In this document: piece by piece, positions 52,807 to 61,891 of the stretch
Layout of the letters: each line of letters begins with the position of its first letter
Position numbering within the stretch: the first letter of the stretch is position 1
Source of the DNA: Butyricimonas faecihominis
GTDB taxonomy: Bacteria; Bacteroidota; Bacteroidia; Bacteroidales; Marinifilaceae
Direction of reading: 5' to 3'
NCBI RefSeq assembly: GCF_033096445.1
Contig: NZ_AP028155.1
Coordinates: 1 to 64,000, forward strand
Length of the DNA stretch: 64,000 nt
The notes under the pieces: generated by a model
Told to the model about the DNA's origin: nothing
Databases searched by the model: none
What the model saw: the letters and a program-made list of their open reading frames with translations, nothing else
Made by a program: the position numbers and the translations under genes

Positions 52807-53398
52807 AATAAGGACGAGATTGATTGAAAAGTTAAATTTTTGGTCAATCTCGCTAATACAATTTTCCGTTGTCTAGTCATACCTTTGAAATTTTCTTAAA
52901 ATCAAGTGTATGGGACGGTTATATGTATTAATTTTTTTGATTAAGAAGGAGCAATCAGAAAAATTAGTTTCCAATGATTTCCGAGGATTTTATTGATATT
53001 ACGTGTTAACGAATTTGTCGAGGAAAAGAGATCGGTTAATATTGGCATCCAATTTATAGATAAATTTGAACAAAACATTCATTTCTGTATCAGTGTGGAG
53101 TGTTTAAAAATTAAGATTGTTAAAATTTAAGTGATTCTCATGTAAAAAGAGGGATTCGGGTGAAACATACAATATGTTTAGTCCGTATATAACACCGTAA
53201 ATATTAAATATTTCACGGATTAGAGAGAAAAAGAATGAGAAGGTTATAAATTTTTATTTAAAGGGGAGATTTGATTCGTTTTTGTAAGTAAAATAATTAA
53301 TTCATGTTAAATATTAAGTTAAAATCGACTTTTGAGTCACCCTTTTTGCTCCTAAAGGTGTTATATGGGTGTAAGTTCAAATTTAAGTATCAAGTATT
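52807..53398. other. 592-base AT-rich intergenic region
   Basis: After the protease stop a 9-bp stem pairs 52815-52823 with 52844-52852 around a 20-base loop, with no T tract. A TACCTTTG at 52880-52887 could be a -7 element but has no TTG at the right distance. A 28-codon frame at 52910-52996 (starting MGRLYVLIFL) is the only small ORF of note. The remaining 400 bases are AT-rich with no hairpin or frame I can support, apart from the leader of the 53399 gene. Confidence 0.5.
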
Positions 53399-54229
53399 AT
53401 GTTGAAAATTGTATTAATCGTAGGTGTTTTATTATTCAATCTTGTTGGAGTGCAAGCTCACGAGAAGGAGATGGATTCATTGGATAATTTAGTGAAGAAG
53501 TTCGAGGCGAATCCTGCGGACCCCCAAACGACAATTCAACTTCTGAGAGAGTTGAAAAACCAAGGGAAGCCGAATCGTGATGTTGTGAACAGGTATTTTC
53601 AGACTCAGAAGGAGGCGGATTACTTGAAGGATTATAACTGGTCGATTATCCGGGATTACGTGGATGATGTGAATGCCCCCCAGATTAAATATTTGTTTAA
53701 CAATCAGTCCAAGTTCATGCAGAACTTCTCGAAGGATGATGTGTTTCAGAAGTTGGATAACGTGTTTGTCGGTCATTTGGAACAATACTACAACAGTAAC
53801 AAGATCGAGTATAACAAGTATCTGGATTTCTTGAAGAGTAGCGGTTACGAGCATTATGACGTGGTGGCTGACTATTTTTACATCAAGCAATTGCGGGCAG
53901 AGCGTAAGTCAGAAGATTATTTCTACAAGGCTAGAAAATTATTCCGTTATTTCCCCGAGAACAGGAAAATGATCAAGGAGATCACCGATGGTGCGTTGGA
54001 GATCATGAATGATGTTTCCCGTTTGAAGGTGATTCAATTGTGGGCAGGTAAGACCGTCGAGTCAAAGAAAGATTTTGATGCCCTTTATAATTATGCCTTG
54101 ATCTCTAACAAATGTGGTTTCGAGGATGTTGCTAAAAGATATGCTAAGATCGCTACTTCTTTGGCAGAAGAGTCTTCTAACCAGACCATGATGGAGAAGG
54201 CAAAGAAATTGTTGCAGTTGGTAAACTAG
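53399..54229 (+). CDS. Exported helical protein of unknown function
   Basis: I do not recognise this 276-residue protein. A signal peptide (about 1-20, ending VQAHE) suggests the periplasm. The rest is highly charged, Lys-, Asp- and Tyr-rich and almost all helical, with a spacing of Ala, Tyr and Leu residues reminiscent of TPR-like repeats (for example YNYALISNKCGFEDVAKRYAKIA near the C terminus). Codon use here is richer in G and C at third positions than in the preceding SusC/D locus, more like the housekeeping genes. It is monocistronic, with a strong terminator after it. Confidence 0.8.
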   Translation: MLKIVLIVGVLLFNLVGVQAHEKEMDSLDNLVKKFEANPADPQTTIQLLRELKNQGKPNRDVVNRYFQTQKEADYLKDYNWSIIRDYVDDVNAPQIKYLFNNQSKFMQNFSKDDVFQKLDNVFVGHLEQYYNSNKIEYNKYLDFLKSSGYEHYDVVADYFYIKQLRAERKSEDYFYKARKLFRYFPENRKMIKEITDGALEIMNDVSRLKVIQLWAGKTVESKKDFDALYNYALISNKCGFEDVAKRYAKIATSLAEESSNQTMMEKAKKLLQLVN

Positions 54230-54251
54230 AATTTGTAACAAAAATATAGCA

Positions 54252-54283
54252 GGGGGTGATCGTCATGATTACTCCCTTTTTTT
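54252..54283 (+). terminator. Terminator after the 53399 gene
   Basis: GGGGGTGAT (54252-54260) pairs with ATTACTCCC (54268-54276), with two G-U pairs, around CGTCATG. Seven T follow at once. A TATCTTCG at 54285-54292 directly after it may be the -7 box for cmk. Confidence 0.85.
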
Positions 54284-54316
54284 GTATCTTCGCAATCTGA
54301 ACAGATAAAATTGAAA

Positions 54317-55018
54317 ATGGAAAAGAAAGGTTTGATTGTTGCCGTTGATGGCCATTCTTCTACGGGAAAAAGCACGGTATCCAAAATACTGGCTGCACGT
54401 TTGGGGTACACGTATATTGACACGGGAGCCATGTACCGGATCGTGACGTTGAAAGCAATGCGTGAAGGATTAATCCGAAACGGGAACGTGGATGATGAAA
54501 AATTGAAAGAAGTTCTTCCGACAATTATTTTCGGTTTTAAATATAACGAGGAAAAAAAACGTTATGAATCTTACATGAATGGCGAGTATGTAGAGATGGC
54601 CATTCGCGGATTAGAGGTTTCTGATAACGTGAGTTTGATAGCTGCGTTGCCTTACGTGCGGGAGTTGCTTGTTGAGAAACAACGGGAGATGGCAAAAGAG
54701 GGTGGTGTAATCATGGATGGACGGGATATTGGGAGTGTCGTGTTCCCTCATGCGGAGGTGAAGTTCTTTATGACGGCAAGTCCTGAAGTACGGGCTCAAC
54801 GACGTTACAAGGAACTGATCGAGAAGGGGGAGCAGGTGACTTATGAAGAAGTGGAGGCGAATGTCCGGAAACGGGATTATATAGATGAACACCGGGAAAC
54901 AAGTCCTTTGGTGAGAACGTCGGATGCTGTGTTGATTGATAATGGCGATATGACCGTGGAGGAAGAAGTGGAAGAGATGTTAAAGATCATTCGTTCGAAA
55001 TATGAAAGTAGAAATTGA
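54317..55018 (+). CDS. cmk: Cytidylate kinase
   Basis: Phosphorylates CMP and dCMP with ATP in pyrimidine nucleotide synthesis; cytoplasmic. It has 233 residues from the ATG at 54317. The P-loop is VDGHSSTGKST at about 10-20. DTGAMYR at about 36-42 and MDGRDIGSVVFP at about 133-144 bind the nucleotide and CMP, and the LID region with AQRRYKEL is typical. Its 3' end overlaps the start of ispH by 17 bases, a sign of translational coupling. The putative TATCTTCG box at 54285-54292 has one mismatch. Confidence 0.97.
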   Translation: MEKKGLIVAVDGHSSTGKSTVSKILAARLGYTYIDTGAMYRIVTLKAMREGLIRNGNVDDEKLKEVLPTIIFGFKYNEEKKRYESYMNGEYVEMAIRGLEVSDNVSLIAALPYVRELLVEKQREMAKEGGVIMDGRDIGSVVFPHAEVKFFMTASPEVRAQRRYKELIEKGEQVTYEEVEANVRKRDYIDEHRETSPLVRTSDAVLIDNGDMTVEEEVEEMLKIIRSKYESRN

Positions 55019-55853
55019 CGAAAATTCCGGTTTCTGTTTTGGGGTTGTGAATGCGATTGCCAAGGCGGAGGAAGAGTTGCAACATGGAAGATTATATTGC
55101 ATAGGAGATATTGTGCATAATAGTTTGGAGGTGGAGCGATTAAAACAACTGGGATTAAGTACGATAGATCATGATGAGTTTGCCCGGTTGAAGGCGTGTC
55201 GTGTGTTGTTCCGGGCTCATGGTGAACCACCGAGTTCATACGAACTGGCAAAGAAGAACGGGATTGAGGTGATCGATGCCTCGTGTCCCGTGGTATTGAA
55301 TTTGCAGAAGAAAATACGAGAGGCATACGAGGAGGTGAGAGCGAGCGGGGGGCAGATCGTGATTTATGGAAAAAGAGGGCATGCCGAGGTGAACGGGTTG
55401 GTGGCTCAAACGAATGATGAGGCGCTGATTATCGAGCAAGAGGAAGATTTGAAATCCATTGATTTTTCTCGTCCGGTAATCCTGTTTTCCCAAACAACCA
55501 AGAGTTTGGATGGTTTCAAGCGTGTCGTGGAGTTGGTGAAGGAGAATGCGAGGGCCTCCGTGGTAGTAAACGATACAATCTGCCGCAAGGTGGCGAATCG
55601 AATCCCGCAGTTGAAAGATTTTGCAGCAAGACATGATGTGATCTTGTTTGTTAGCGGGGAAAAGAGTTCCAACGGGAAGCAACTTTTCGAGGTTTGTCGG
55701 GAGGTGAATTCCCGGACTTATTTTGTGCAGGGGGTGAAAGACCTGCGTGATGAGATGTTTGATAAAGCTGTGAGCGTTGGGATCAGTGGAGCTACTTCAA
55801 CACCGAGGTGGGTGATGGAAGAGATAAAGGAGGGGTTAAAAGCTAAAAACTAA
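55002..55853 (+). CDS. ispH: 4-hydroxy-3-methylbut-2-enyl diphosphate reductase
   Basis: The last enzyme of the MEP pathway. It reduces HMBPP to IPP and DMAPP using a 4Fe-4S cluster. It has 283 residues. The three cluster cysteines are visible: Cys12 (GFCFGV), Cys95 (DASCPVV) and Cys194 (NDTICRKV), and the catalytic Glu lies in GHAEVNGL at about 127-133. It overlaps cmk by 17 bases, a pairing common in Bacteroidetes. The last codons LKAKN fall in the heptad repeat at 55837-55878, so the C-terminal tail may be derived from the repeat. Confidence 0.97.
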   Translation: MKVEIDENSGFCFGVVNAIAKAEEELQHGRLYCIGDIVHNSLEVERLKQLGLSTIDHDEFARLKACRVLFRAHGEPPSSYELAKKNGIEVIDASCPVVLNLQKKIREAYEEVRASGGQIVIYGKRGHAEVNGLVAQTNDEALIIEQEEDLKSIDFSRPVILFSQTTKSLDGFKRVVELVKENARASVVVNDTICRKVANRIPQLKDFAARHDVILFVSGEKSSNGKQLFEVCREVNSRTYFVQGVKDLRDEMFDKAVSVGISGATSTPRWVMEEIKEGLKAKN

Positions 55854-55878
55854 AAGTTAAAAACTAAAAGCTAAAAAA
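55837..55878. repeat. Six TAAAANN heptads at the end of ispH
   Basis: TAAAAGC, TAAAAAC, TAAAAGT, TAAAAAC, TAAAAGC and TAAAAAA in direct succession. The ispH stop is inside the second and third units. The repeat thus supplies the last codons and stop of the gene. Confidence 0.85.
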
Positions 55879-55948
55879 ATAAATTATAGAATTGGGGGTA
55901 TAGAGATTAACATTTTTAATTTCCAATTTTCAATTAAACATTGTTTTT

Positions 55949-56929
55949 ATGGGAAAGATTAAAAAAATAGGAGTTTTAACTTCAGGAGGCGATGCTCCGG
56001 GAATGAATGCCGCGATTCGGGCGGTTGTGAGGGCCGCTATTTTTAATGGCTGCGAGGCTTATGGTATTTACGATGGATATGAGGGATTGATTGAGGGAAA
56101 TATTGTGCGTATGCATTCCCATGACGTGAGTAATATTATTCAACGCGGAGGAACTATTCTGAAAACAGCCCGTAGCGAGGAATTCCGTACGCCGGAGGGA
56201 CGTACGAAAGCTTACGAGAAGATGCAGGAATTGGGAATTGATGCATTGGTCGTGATTGGTGGGGATGGAACTTTTTCCGGAGCCCGGTTGTTCTGTCAAG
56301 AGCATAACGTGCATATTGTCGGGATTCCCGGTACGATAGATAATGATCTTTACGGGACGGATTACACGATTGGATATGACACGGCGGTAAACACTGTGGT
56401 GGATGCCGTGGATAAGATCCGGGATACGGCAAGCGCTCATAATCGTTTGTTCTTTATCGAGGTTATGGGACGGGATGCCGGATTTATTGCGTTACGGTCG
56501 GCCGTGGCCACGGGGGCCGAGGCTGTTCTGGTTCCGGAAATTGAGACGGATTTGAATGACTTGGATCGTTACCTGGAACATGATTATAAACCTCATAAGT
56601 CAAGTGGTATCGTGATCGTGGCAGAAGGTGATAAATCAGGTGGAGCGTATACGATTGCCGATCAGATCGCTAAGAAACATCCCGAATATGATGTGCGAGT
56701 AACTGTTCTAGGTCATATCCAAAGAGGAGGATCTCCTTCCGCTTTTGACCGCGTGACGGCTAGTACGTTGGGAGTGGCGGCAGTGGATGCTTTGTTGGAT
56801 GACCAGACCAGTATCATGGTTGGGATTATGAATAAGGATATTGTTCATGTTCCTTTTAACAAGGCTATTAAGAATTCAAAACCGTTAAATCATAATTTGT
56901 TAGATATTACGGAAGTCTTGTCTATTTAA
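55949..56929 (+). CDS. pfkA: ATP-dependent 6-phosphofructokinase
   Basis: Converts fructose 6-phosphate to fructose 1,6-bisphosphate in glycolysis. It has 326 residues, close to the 320 of the E. coli enzyme. The motifs are [16 protein letters not shown] (ATP site, about 12-27), GGDGTFSGA (about 103-111), [15 protein letters not shown] with the catalytic Asp, [12 protein letters not shown], and [18 protein letters not shown] rather than GGEN near 103 is typical of ATP-dependent forms. It lies between ispH and priA in the same direction. Confidence 0.97.
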   Translation: MGKIKKIGVLTSGGDAPGMNAAIRAVVRAAIFNGCEAYGIYDGYEGLIEGNIVRMHSHDVSNIIQRGGTILKTARSEEFRTPEGRTKAYEKMQELGIDALVVIGGDGTFSGARLFCQEHNVHIVGIPGTIDNDLYGTDYTIGYDTAVNTVVDAVDKIRDTASAHNRLFFIEVMGRDAGFIALRSAVATGAEAVLVPEIETDLNDLDRYLEHDYKPHKSSGIVIVAEGDKSGGAYTIADQIAKKHPEYDVRVTVLGHIQRGGSPSAFDRVTASTLGVAAVDALLDDQTSIMVGIMNKDIVHVPFNKAIKNSKPLNHNLLDITEVLSI

Positions 56930-56947
56930 AATCTAAAATTAATTCGT

Positions 56948-59404
56948 TTGTTGTACGCGGATGTCATTATCCCTCTGGGAGTGGAAAGTTTTTTTACTTA
57001 TTCGGTACCGGAAGAATATGAACATTCGGTAACGGTAGGTGCGCTCGTGGTCGTTTCATTTGTTAAGAATAAACGTTACACGGGTGTTGTCTATGCGTTG
57101 CATACGAATCCGCCTGTCGGATTTGAAACAAAACCGATAGAACGAGTTATCGAGGAAGGATTTGCTCTTTCTGGTTCTCATTTGAAATTTCTATTGTGGC
57201 TCAGCGAGTATTACATGACACCACCGGGAGAGGTTATGCGTGCAGCATTACCTGTTTCGATGCGCTTGGAGAGTTACACGAGTTTGAGCTTGGTGAACGG
57301 CTGGGAAGAACGGTTGGTAGATGAAAGTGAATTAAGCCGGGAAGAGAAGGAGATCATGGGAGTATTTCGAGAAAGAGGTGAGATATGTATGGCCGAAGTC
57401 GAAAAACTCTTGAAGAGAAAGGATGTCTATGTTGCAGTTCGAGCCTTATTGGAAAAAGAAATTATCGGAATCAAGGAGTCGGTAGATGATCTGTTCAAGC
57501 CTAAAATTGAACGTTTGGTGAGATGGAAACGAAAGTTCACAAGTGAGGAACTGGACGAGATTCTTGATAGCTTAAAACGGGCGAGGGCTCAATACAAAAT
57601 GCTGTGTGATTGGGTGTATTATAGCGACGAGCATCGAATCGAGGGGGTGCCTAGAACGGAGTTTATTCAGAAAATCGGTAGTTCAGCCTCAGCCTTGAAA
57701 GGATTGTGTGAACGGGGCGTGTTGGAAATTGTTGTGCAGGAAGTCAGCCGTTTAGAGGTATCTAAAGAGGAAGTGGAAAATGTACACGCTTTGTCGGGGG
57801 CGCAAGAAAAGGTTTTTGGCGACATTCAAGGGTATTACAAGGAGAAGGATTGTGTCTTGTTGCAGGGCGTAACTTCTTCGGGTAAGACTGAAATATATAT
57901 TCATCTGATACAAGAGACGCTAAGGCAAGGAAAACAGGTGTTGTACTTGTTGCCGGAAATTGCGTTAACGGTACAGATCGTGAAACGCCTGCGACGGGTC
58001 TTCGGGGATCAAGTCGGCGTTTATCATTCGGGCATGGCAGATAGTACCCGGGCGGAGATGTGGCGTAAACAAAATGGTACGAATCCTTATCCCGTGGTGT
58101 TGGGTGTGCGGTCATCCGTGTTCTTGCCTTATAAACAATTGGGTTTGGTTATTGTTGACGAGGAGCATGAAAGTTCTTACAAGCAAAAAGAACCGGCACC
58201 CCGCTATAACGGTCGTGATGCCGCTATAATGCTTGGAAAGATGAGTGGGGCAAAAATATTGTTAGGTTCTGCAACACCTTCTTTTGAAAGTTATCAGAAT
58301 GCCCTAAGTGGGAAATATGGTTTCGTGCAACTGACAACCCGTTACGGGGAAGTAATGATGCCGGAACTGTTGTTCGTGGATATGAAGGAGTATCGTCGTA
58401 AAAAGATGATGAAAGGGAGTTTTACTCCGGTTTTGTACGAGGGAATGAAACGGGTGTTGGAGAGCGGGATGCAGGTGATTTTATTCCAGAATAGACGGGG
58501 ATATTCGACTTATTTACAATGTGATCGTTGTGGTTCCATCCTGAAATGTAAACATTGCGATGTGAGTATGACTTATTATCGCTACCGGAACACGTTGAAT
58601 TGTCATTATTGCGGGAGCCTGCGGGCTGTTCCGGCCGTGTGTCAGGAGTGTGGGCAGGGACATTACGTGAATCGTACTCCGGGAACGGAACGGATCGAGG
58701 AAGACGTGAAACAGTATTTTCCGGAGGCCCGGATTGCCCGAATGGACTTGGATGTGATAAGTAATAAGGCAAAGTTCAGGGCTTTAATCGATGATTTTGA
58801 AAGTGGAAATTTGGATGTGCTGATCGGCACACAGATGGTTTCGAAAGGGTTGGATTTTGAACGGGTGAAACTTGTCGGGGTGATGGATGCCGATAGTCTG
58901 ATGGGATTTCCCGATTTCCGGGCAGAGGAGCGAGCTTATGATATGTTGATGCAAGTGAGTGGACGCAGTGGACGAAAAGGTGAGCGCGGAAAGGTGGTAA
59001 TTCAGGTAACAGATATGCAAAGTCGAGTGTATCAGTTGGTGAGGAAGGAAAACTATAGAGAGTTTTACACTCAGTTATCCCAAGAACGGGAAATGTTTAA
59101 CTATCCCCCCTTTTCCCGGTTGATTCAGGTAGAGTTGAGGCATGTGGATGAGGTGGTTTTGAGAAATGCCGCGAACGAGTTAGCTAGGTTGCTGCGGGAA
59201 CGGTTGGAACGTAGGGTATGCGGCCCGGCAGAACCGGATGTGTCCCGGGTTAGAAAAATGTATCGGATACAAATTCTGATAAAGGCGGAACAAGGTCTTT
59301 CCCTGTCAAAATTGAAAGCTTTCTTAAAGCAGAAAAGTGATGAATTGGTGAAAACTCCTATTGGTAGGGGAGTGCGTATTTATTTCGATGTAGACCCGTT
59401 ATAA
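56948..59404 (+). CDS. priA: Primosomal protein N' (replication restart helicase)
   Basis: A 3'-5' helicase that restarts stalled replication forks. It has 818 residues. An N-terminal DNA-binding domain (about 1-190) leads to the helicase core: Walker A GVTSSGKTEIY, DEEH box DEEHESSYKQ, and motif LLGSATPSFES. A zinc-binding region with eight Cys lies in the second half (CDRCGSILKCKHC ... CHYCG ... CQECGQG). There is no ATG near the expected start; TTG at 56948 or the next TTG at 56951 must serve, giving (M)YADVIIPL. It follows pfkA after 18 bases. Confidence 0.95.
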   Translation: MLYADVIIPLGVESFFTYSVPEEYEHSVTVGALVVVSFVKNKRYTGVVYALHTNPPVGFETKPIERVIEEGFALSGSHLKFLLWLSEYYMTPPGEVMRAALPVSMRLESYTSLSLVNGWEERLVDESELSREEKEIMGVFRERGEICMAEVEKLLKRKDVYVAVRALLEKEIIGIKESVDDLFKPKIERLVRWKRKFTSEELDEILDSLKRARAQYKMLCDWVYYSDEHRIEGVPRTEFIQKIGSSASALKGLCERGVLEIVVQEVSRLEVSKEEVENVHALSGAQEKVFGDIQGYYKEKDCVLLQGVTSSGKTEIYIHLIQETLRQGKQVLYLLPEIALTVQIVKRLRRVFGDQVGVYHSGMADSTRAEMWRKQNGTNPYPVVLGVRSSVFLPYKQLGLVIVDEEHESSYKQKEPAPRYNGRDAAIMLGKMSGAKILLGSATPSFESYQNALSGKYGFVQLTTRYGEVMMPELLFVDMKEYRRKKMMKGSFTPVLYEGMKRVLESGMQVILFQNRRGYSTYLQCDRCGSILKCKHCDVSMTYYRYRNTLNCHYCGSLRAVPAVCQECGQGHYVNRTPGTERIEEDVKQYFPEARIARMDLDVISNKAKFRALIDDFESGNLDVLIGTQMVSKGLDFERVKLVGVMDADSLMGFPDFRAEERAYDMLMQVSGRSGRKGERGKVVIQVTDMQSRVYQLVRKENYREFYTQLSQEREMFNYPPFSRLIQVELRHVDEVVLRNAANELARLLRERLERRVCGPAEPDVSRVRKMYRIQILIKAEQGLSLSKLKAFLKQKSDELVKTPIGRGVRIYFDVDPL

Positions 59405-59844
59405 TTGGGGTGTATTTTGTCGCTAGTATCGGACGTTGAGCATGATTTATTTCTTATCTTTGTTTGGAACGAAGGCCGTTCCGACTGTTTCGTCGAAAAA
59501 TAGTATAGGTTATTGTTAAGTCGTAAAACCTTGATTTTTGCTTACTTTTTGAGAGTGGTCTGTTAACAAGTGTGTCATGAGAAAAGGTGAAATGTTAAAA
59601 AATAGACCATATATTAGTAATGTTCTGCATTTTAAGAGGAGATTAGAAATTATTTGGGAAAACCTTAAAATTTGTTTTAACATTATTTAGTGTCTTTGAT
59701 TTTAACATTTGGCGGAATAATCTCTATTTTTGGAAAAACAGAAAACGGTGAAGATATAGATTCTCTTTTTGAGGAGATTGAAACCGAAGTGGAATATTTA
59801 CGTTAGACAAAGTAGTAATATAAATCAATATAAAAATCGATGAT
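59405..59844. other. 440-base gap between priA and moxR
   Basis: It contains a TATCTTTG box at 59455-59462 (nearest TTG only 16 bases upstream), then two short stems, GGAACG/CGTTCC (59466-59471 with 59477-59482) and CGAC/GTCG close behind, and a possible 38-codon frame at 59690-59806. The stems after a -7 box could mark a small RNA or a leader. Nothing stronger is seen. Confidence 0.45.
59690..59806 (+). CDS. Possible small protein (38 codons, GTG start)
   Basis: The frame from GTG 59690 to TAG 59804 encodes a hydrophobic start (SLILTFGGIISIFG) and an acidic, protein-like end (GEDIDSLFEEIETEVEYLR). It may be a small protein, or the residue of a longer gene lost upstream. No promoter right before it and no family recognised. 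It ends 38 bases before moxR. Confidence 0.25.
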   Translation: MSLILTFGGIISIFGKTENGEDIDSLFEEIETEVEYLR

Positions 59845-60837
59845 ATGAATACGGTTGATATCAAAGCATTGAATGAGCGCATACAGCAAGAGAGTTCTTT
59901 TGTGGATATGATTAGTATGGAGATGAACAAAGTGATCGTCGGACAGAAACATCTGGTAGAAGGACTGATGATCGGTATGCTTTCTAATGGACATATTTTG
60001 TTGGAGGGAGTTCCCGGTTTGGCGAAGACCTTGGCGATAAATACGCTGGCACACATTATTAATGCTAAATTCAGTCGAATCCAGTTTACCCCGGATTTGT
60101 TACCGGCTGACGTTGTCGGTACGATGATTTATTCTCAGAAAAGAGAAGAGTTCGTGGTGAAGAAAGGACCGATTTTCGCTAACTTTATTCTGGCGGATGA
60201 GATTAACCGGGCCCCGGCGAAAGTGCAATCGGCTTTGTTGGAGGCGATGCAGGAGCGTCAGGTGACTATCGGGGATATGACTTACAAGTTGGAAGAACCA
60301 TTCTTGGTAATGGCAACCCAGAATCCGATCGAGCAGGAAGGTACTTATCCTCTTCCCGAAGCTCAGGTTGACCGTTTCATGTTGAAAGTGGTTATTGATT
60401 ACCCGAAAAAAGACGAAGAAAAATTGATCGTTCGTCAGAATTTGGAGAAAATTTATCCCCAGTCTAACACGATCCTACAACCGGAAGATATTCTGCGGGC
60501 TCGTGAGGTAGTGAAGGAGGTTTACTTGGACGAGAAGATCGAGAAATATATTGTTGACATCGTGTTTGCAACACGTTACCCGCAAGAGCATGGCTTGGAA
60601 AAATTCGTTTCCATGATTGCTTACGGGGCATCTCCTCGTGCTAGTATCAGTTTGGCCAAAGCAGCACAAGCGTACGCTTTCATTAAACGTCGCGGATATG
60701 TAATCCCGGAAGATGTTCGTGCTGTTTGTCATGACGTTCTGCGTCATCGTATCGGTTTGAGCTACGAGGCTGAAGCGAATAACTTGACCAGCGAGGATAT
60801 TATCAGTGAAATTTTGAACACGGTAGAGGTACCTTAG
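59845..60837 (+). CDS. MoxR family AAA+ ATPase
   Basis: A 330-residue AAA+ ATPase of the MoxR family. Walker A is GVPGLAKTLAIN (about 54-65), and Walker B is ILADEINRAP at about 115-124. MoxR proteins act as chaperones that assemble or activate von Willebrand-factor proteins. The VWA protein encoded at 63021 and the DUF58 protein at 60987 are the likely clients, as in the Bacteroides bat (aerotolerance) operon. It is the first gene of this operon. Confidence 0.94.
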   Translation: MNTVDIKALNERIQQESSFVDMISMEMNKVIVGQKHLVEGLMIGMLSNGHILLEGVPGLAKTLAINTLAHIINAKFSRIQFTPDLLPADVVGTMIYSQKREEFVVKKGPIFANFILADEINRAPAKVQSALLEAMQERQVTIGDMTYKLEEPFLVMATQNPIEQEGTYPLPEAQVDRFMLKVVIDYPKKDEEKLIVRQNLEKIYPQSNTILQPEDILRAREVVKEVYLDEKIEKYIVDIVFATRYPQEHGLEKFVSMIAYGASPRASISLAKAAQAYAFIKRRGYVIPEDVRAVCHDVLRHRIGLSYEAEANNLTSEDIISEILNTVEVP

Positions 60838-60843
60838 TGATTG

Positions 60844-60979
60844 AAGACCGATTAATTTACGATTTGTGAAAACCGATTTACGATTAAAAAAGCATTGATT
60901 TGCGGTTGGAGATCATAAATCTAAAATCATAAATTAAGGGGGCTGGAATTTAAAATCTAAAATTCTTAAATCTAAAATT
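60844..60979. repeat. Degenerate AT-rich heptads between moxR and the DUF58 gene
   Basis: Related short units (CGATTTA, CATAAAT, ATCTAAA, TAAAATC) repeat across the 149-base spacer. The unit and its reverse complement both occur. They match the units at 12377 and 62936. Confidence 0.6.
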
Positions 60980-60986
60980 AACTAAG

Positions 60987-61865
60987 GTGGAGACTTCAGA
61001 TTTATTAAAACGTGTCAGGCAGATAGAGATAAAGACTCGGGGGTTATCGAGTAATATCTTCGCCGGGGAGTATCACACGGCTTTTAAAGGTCGGGGAATG
61101 ACGTTTAGCGAGGTGCGGGCCTATCAATACGGGGATGACATCCGAAGTATTGACTGGAACGTGACCGCTCGTTATAACCATCCTTACGTGAAGATATTCG
61201 AGGAGGAACGTGAGTTGACCGTGATGTTGTTGATTGATGTGAGTGCCTCGCGTAATTTCGGTACAGTGTCGAAACTGAAAAAGAATCAGATTACTGAGAT
61301 TGCGGCCGTGTTGGCTTTCTCTGCCATTCAGAACAACGATAAGATTGGCGTGATCTTCTTTTCTGACCGGATCGAGAAATTTATTCCGCCGAAGAAAGGA
61401 CGGACGCATATTTTGCATATCATCCGGGAACTAGTGGATTTTTATCCGGAACACAAGGAAACGAATATCTCTGTGGCGTTGCAATATCTGACAAACGCTA
61501 TCAAGAAACGGTGTACTTGTTTCCTGATTTCCGATTTCATGGATGATCACGATTTCGAACACCCGTTGATTATTGCCAATAAGAAACATGACGTGGTGGC
61601 TTTGCAATTGTACGATCGTAGAGAGAAAATATTGCCTCCTGTCGGGTTGATGTACTTGACGGATGCGGAGACGGGGGAAAGTGTTTGGGTGGATACATCC
61701 GACAAGAAAGTCCGGGACGAGTTCGAAGCGTATGGCATCGAACGAGACAAGGAACTGGATCGGATATTCAAACATGCCGGTGTCGACATGGCTTCTATCA
61801 GCGCTGATGAAGATTACGTGAGGTCATTGATCACGTTATTCAAGAGAAGAGGGGCTGGATATTAA
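60987..61865 (+). CDS. DUF58 domain-containing protein (Bat operon)
   Basis: A 292-residue cytoplasmic protein with the DUF58 signature GRGMTFSEVRAYQYGDDIRSIDWNVTAR (split here: GRGMTFSEVRAYQYGDD at about 32-48, then SIDWNVTAR) and a VWA-like C-terminal part with LLIDVSASRNFG and LISDFMDD. The start is GTG at 60987; no ATG fits. It lies between moxR and the BatD-like gene, and the operon order supports a role with MoxR in envelope protein assembly or stress tolerance. Confidence 0.92.
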   Translation: METSDLLKRVRQIEIKTRGLSSNIFAGEYHTAFKGRGMTFSEVRAYQYGDDIRSIDWNVTARYNHPYVKIFEEERELTVMLLIDVSASRNFGTVSKLKKNQITEIAAVLAFSAIQNNDKIGVIFFSDRIEKFIPPKKGRTHILHIIRELVDFYPEHKETNISVALQYLTNAIKKRCTCFLISDFMDDHDFEHPLIIANKKHDVVALQLYDRREKILPPVGLMYLTDAETGESVWVDTSDKKVRDEFEAYGIERDKELDRIFKHAGVDMASISADEDYVRSLITLFKRRGAGY

Positions 61866-61891
61866 TTGAACATTGAAAATGGAGAATTAAA

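Noticed and set aside
52815-52852. 9-bp stem after the locus 2 operon as terminator
   Set aside because: The loop is 20 bases and no T tract follows, so it is only mentioned in the gap entry.
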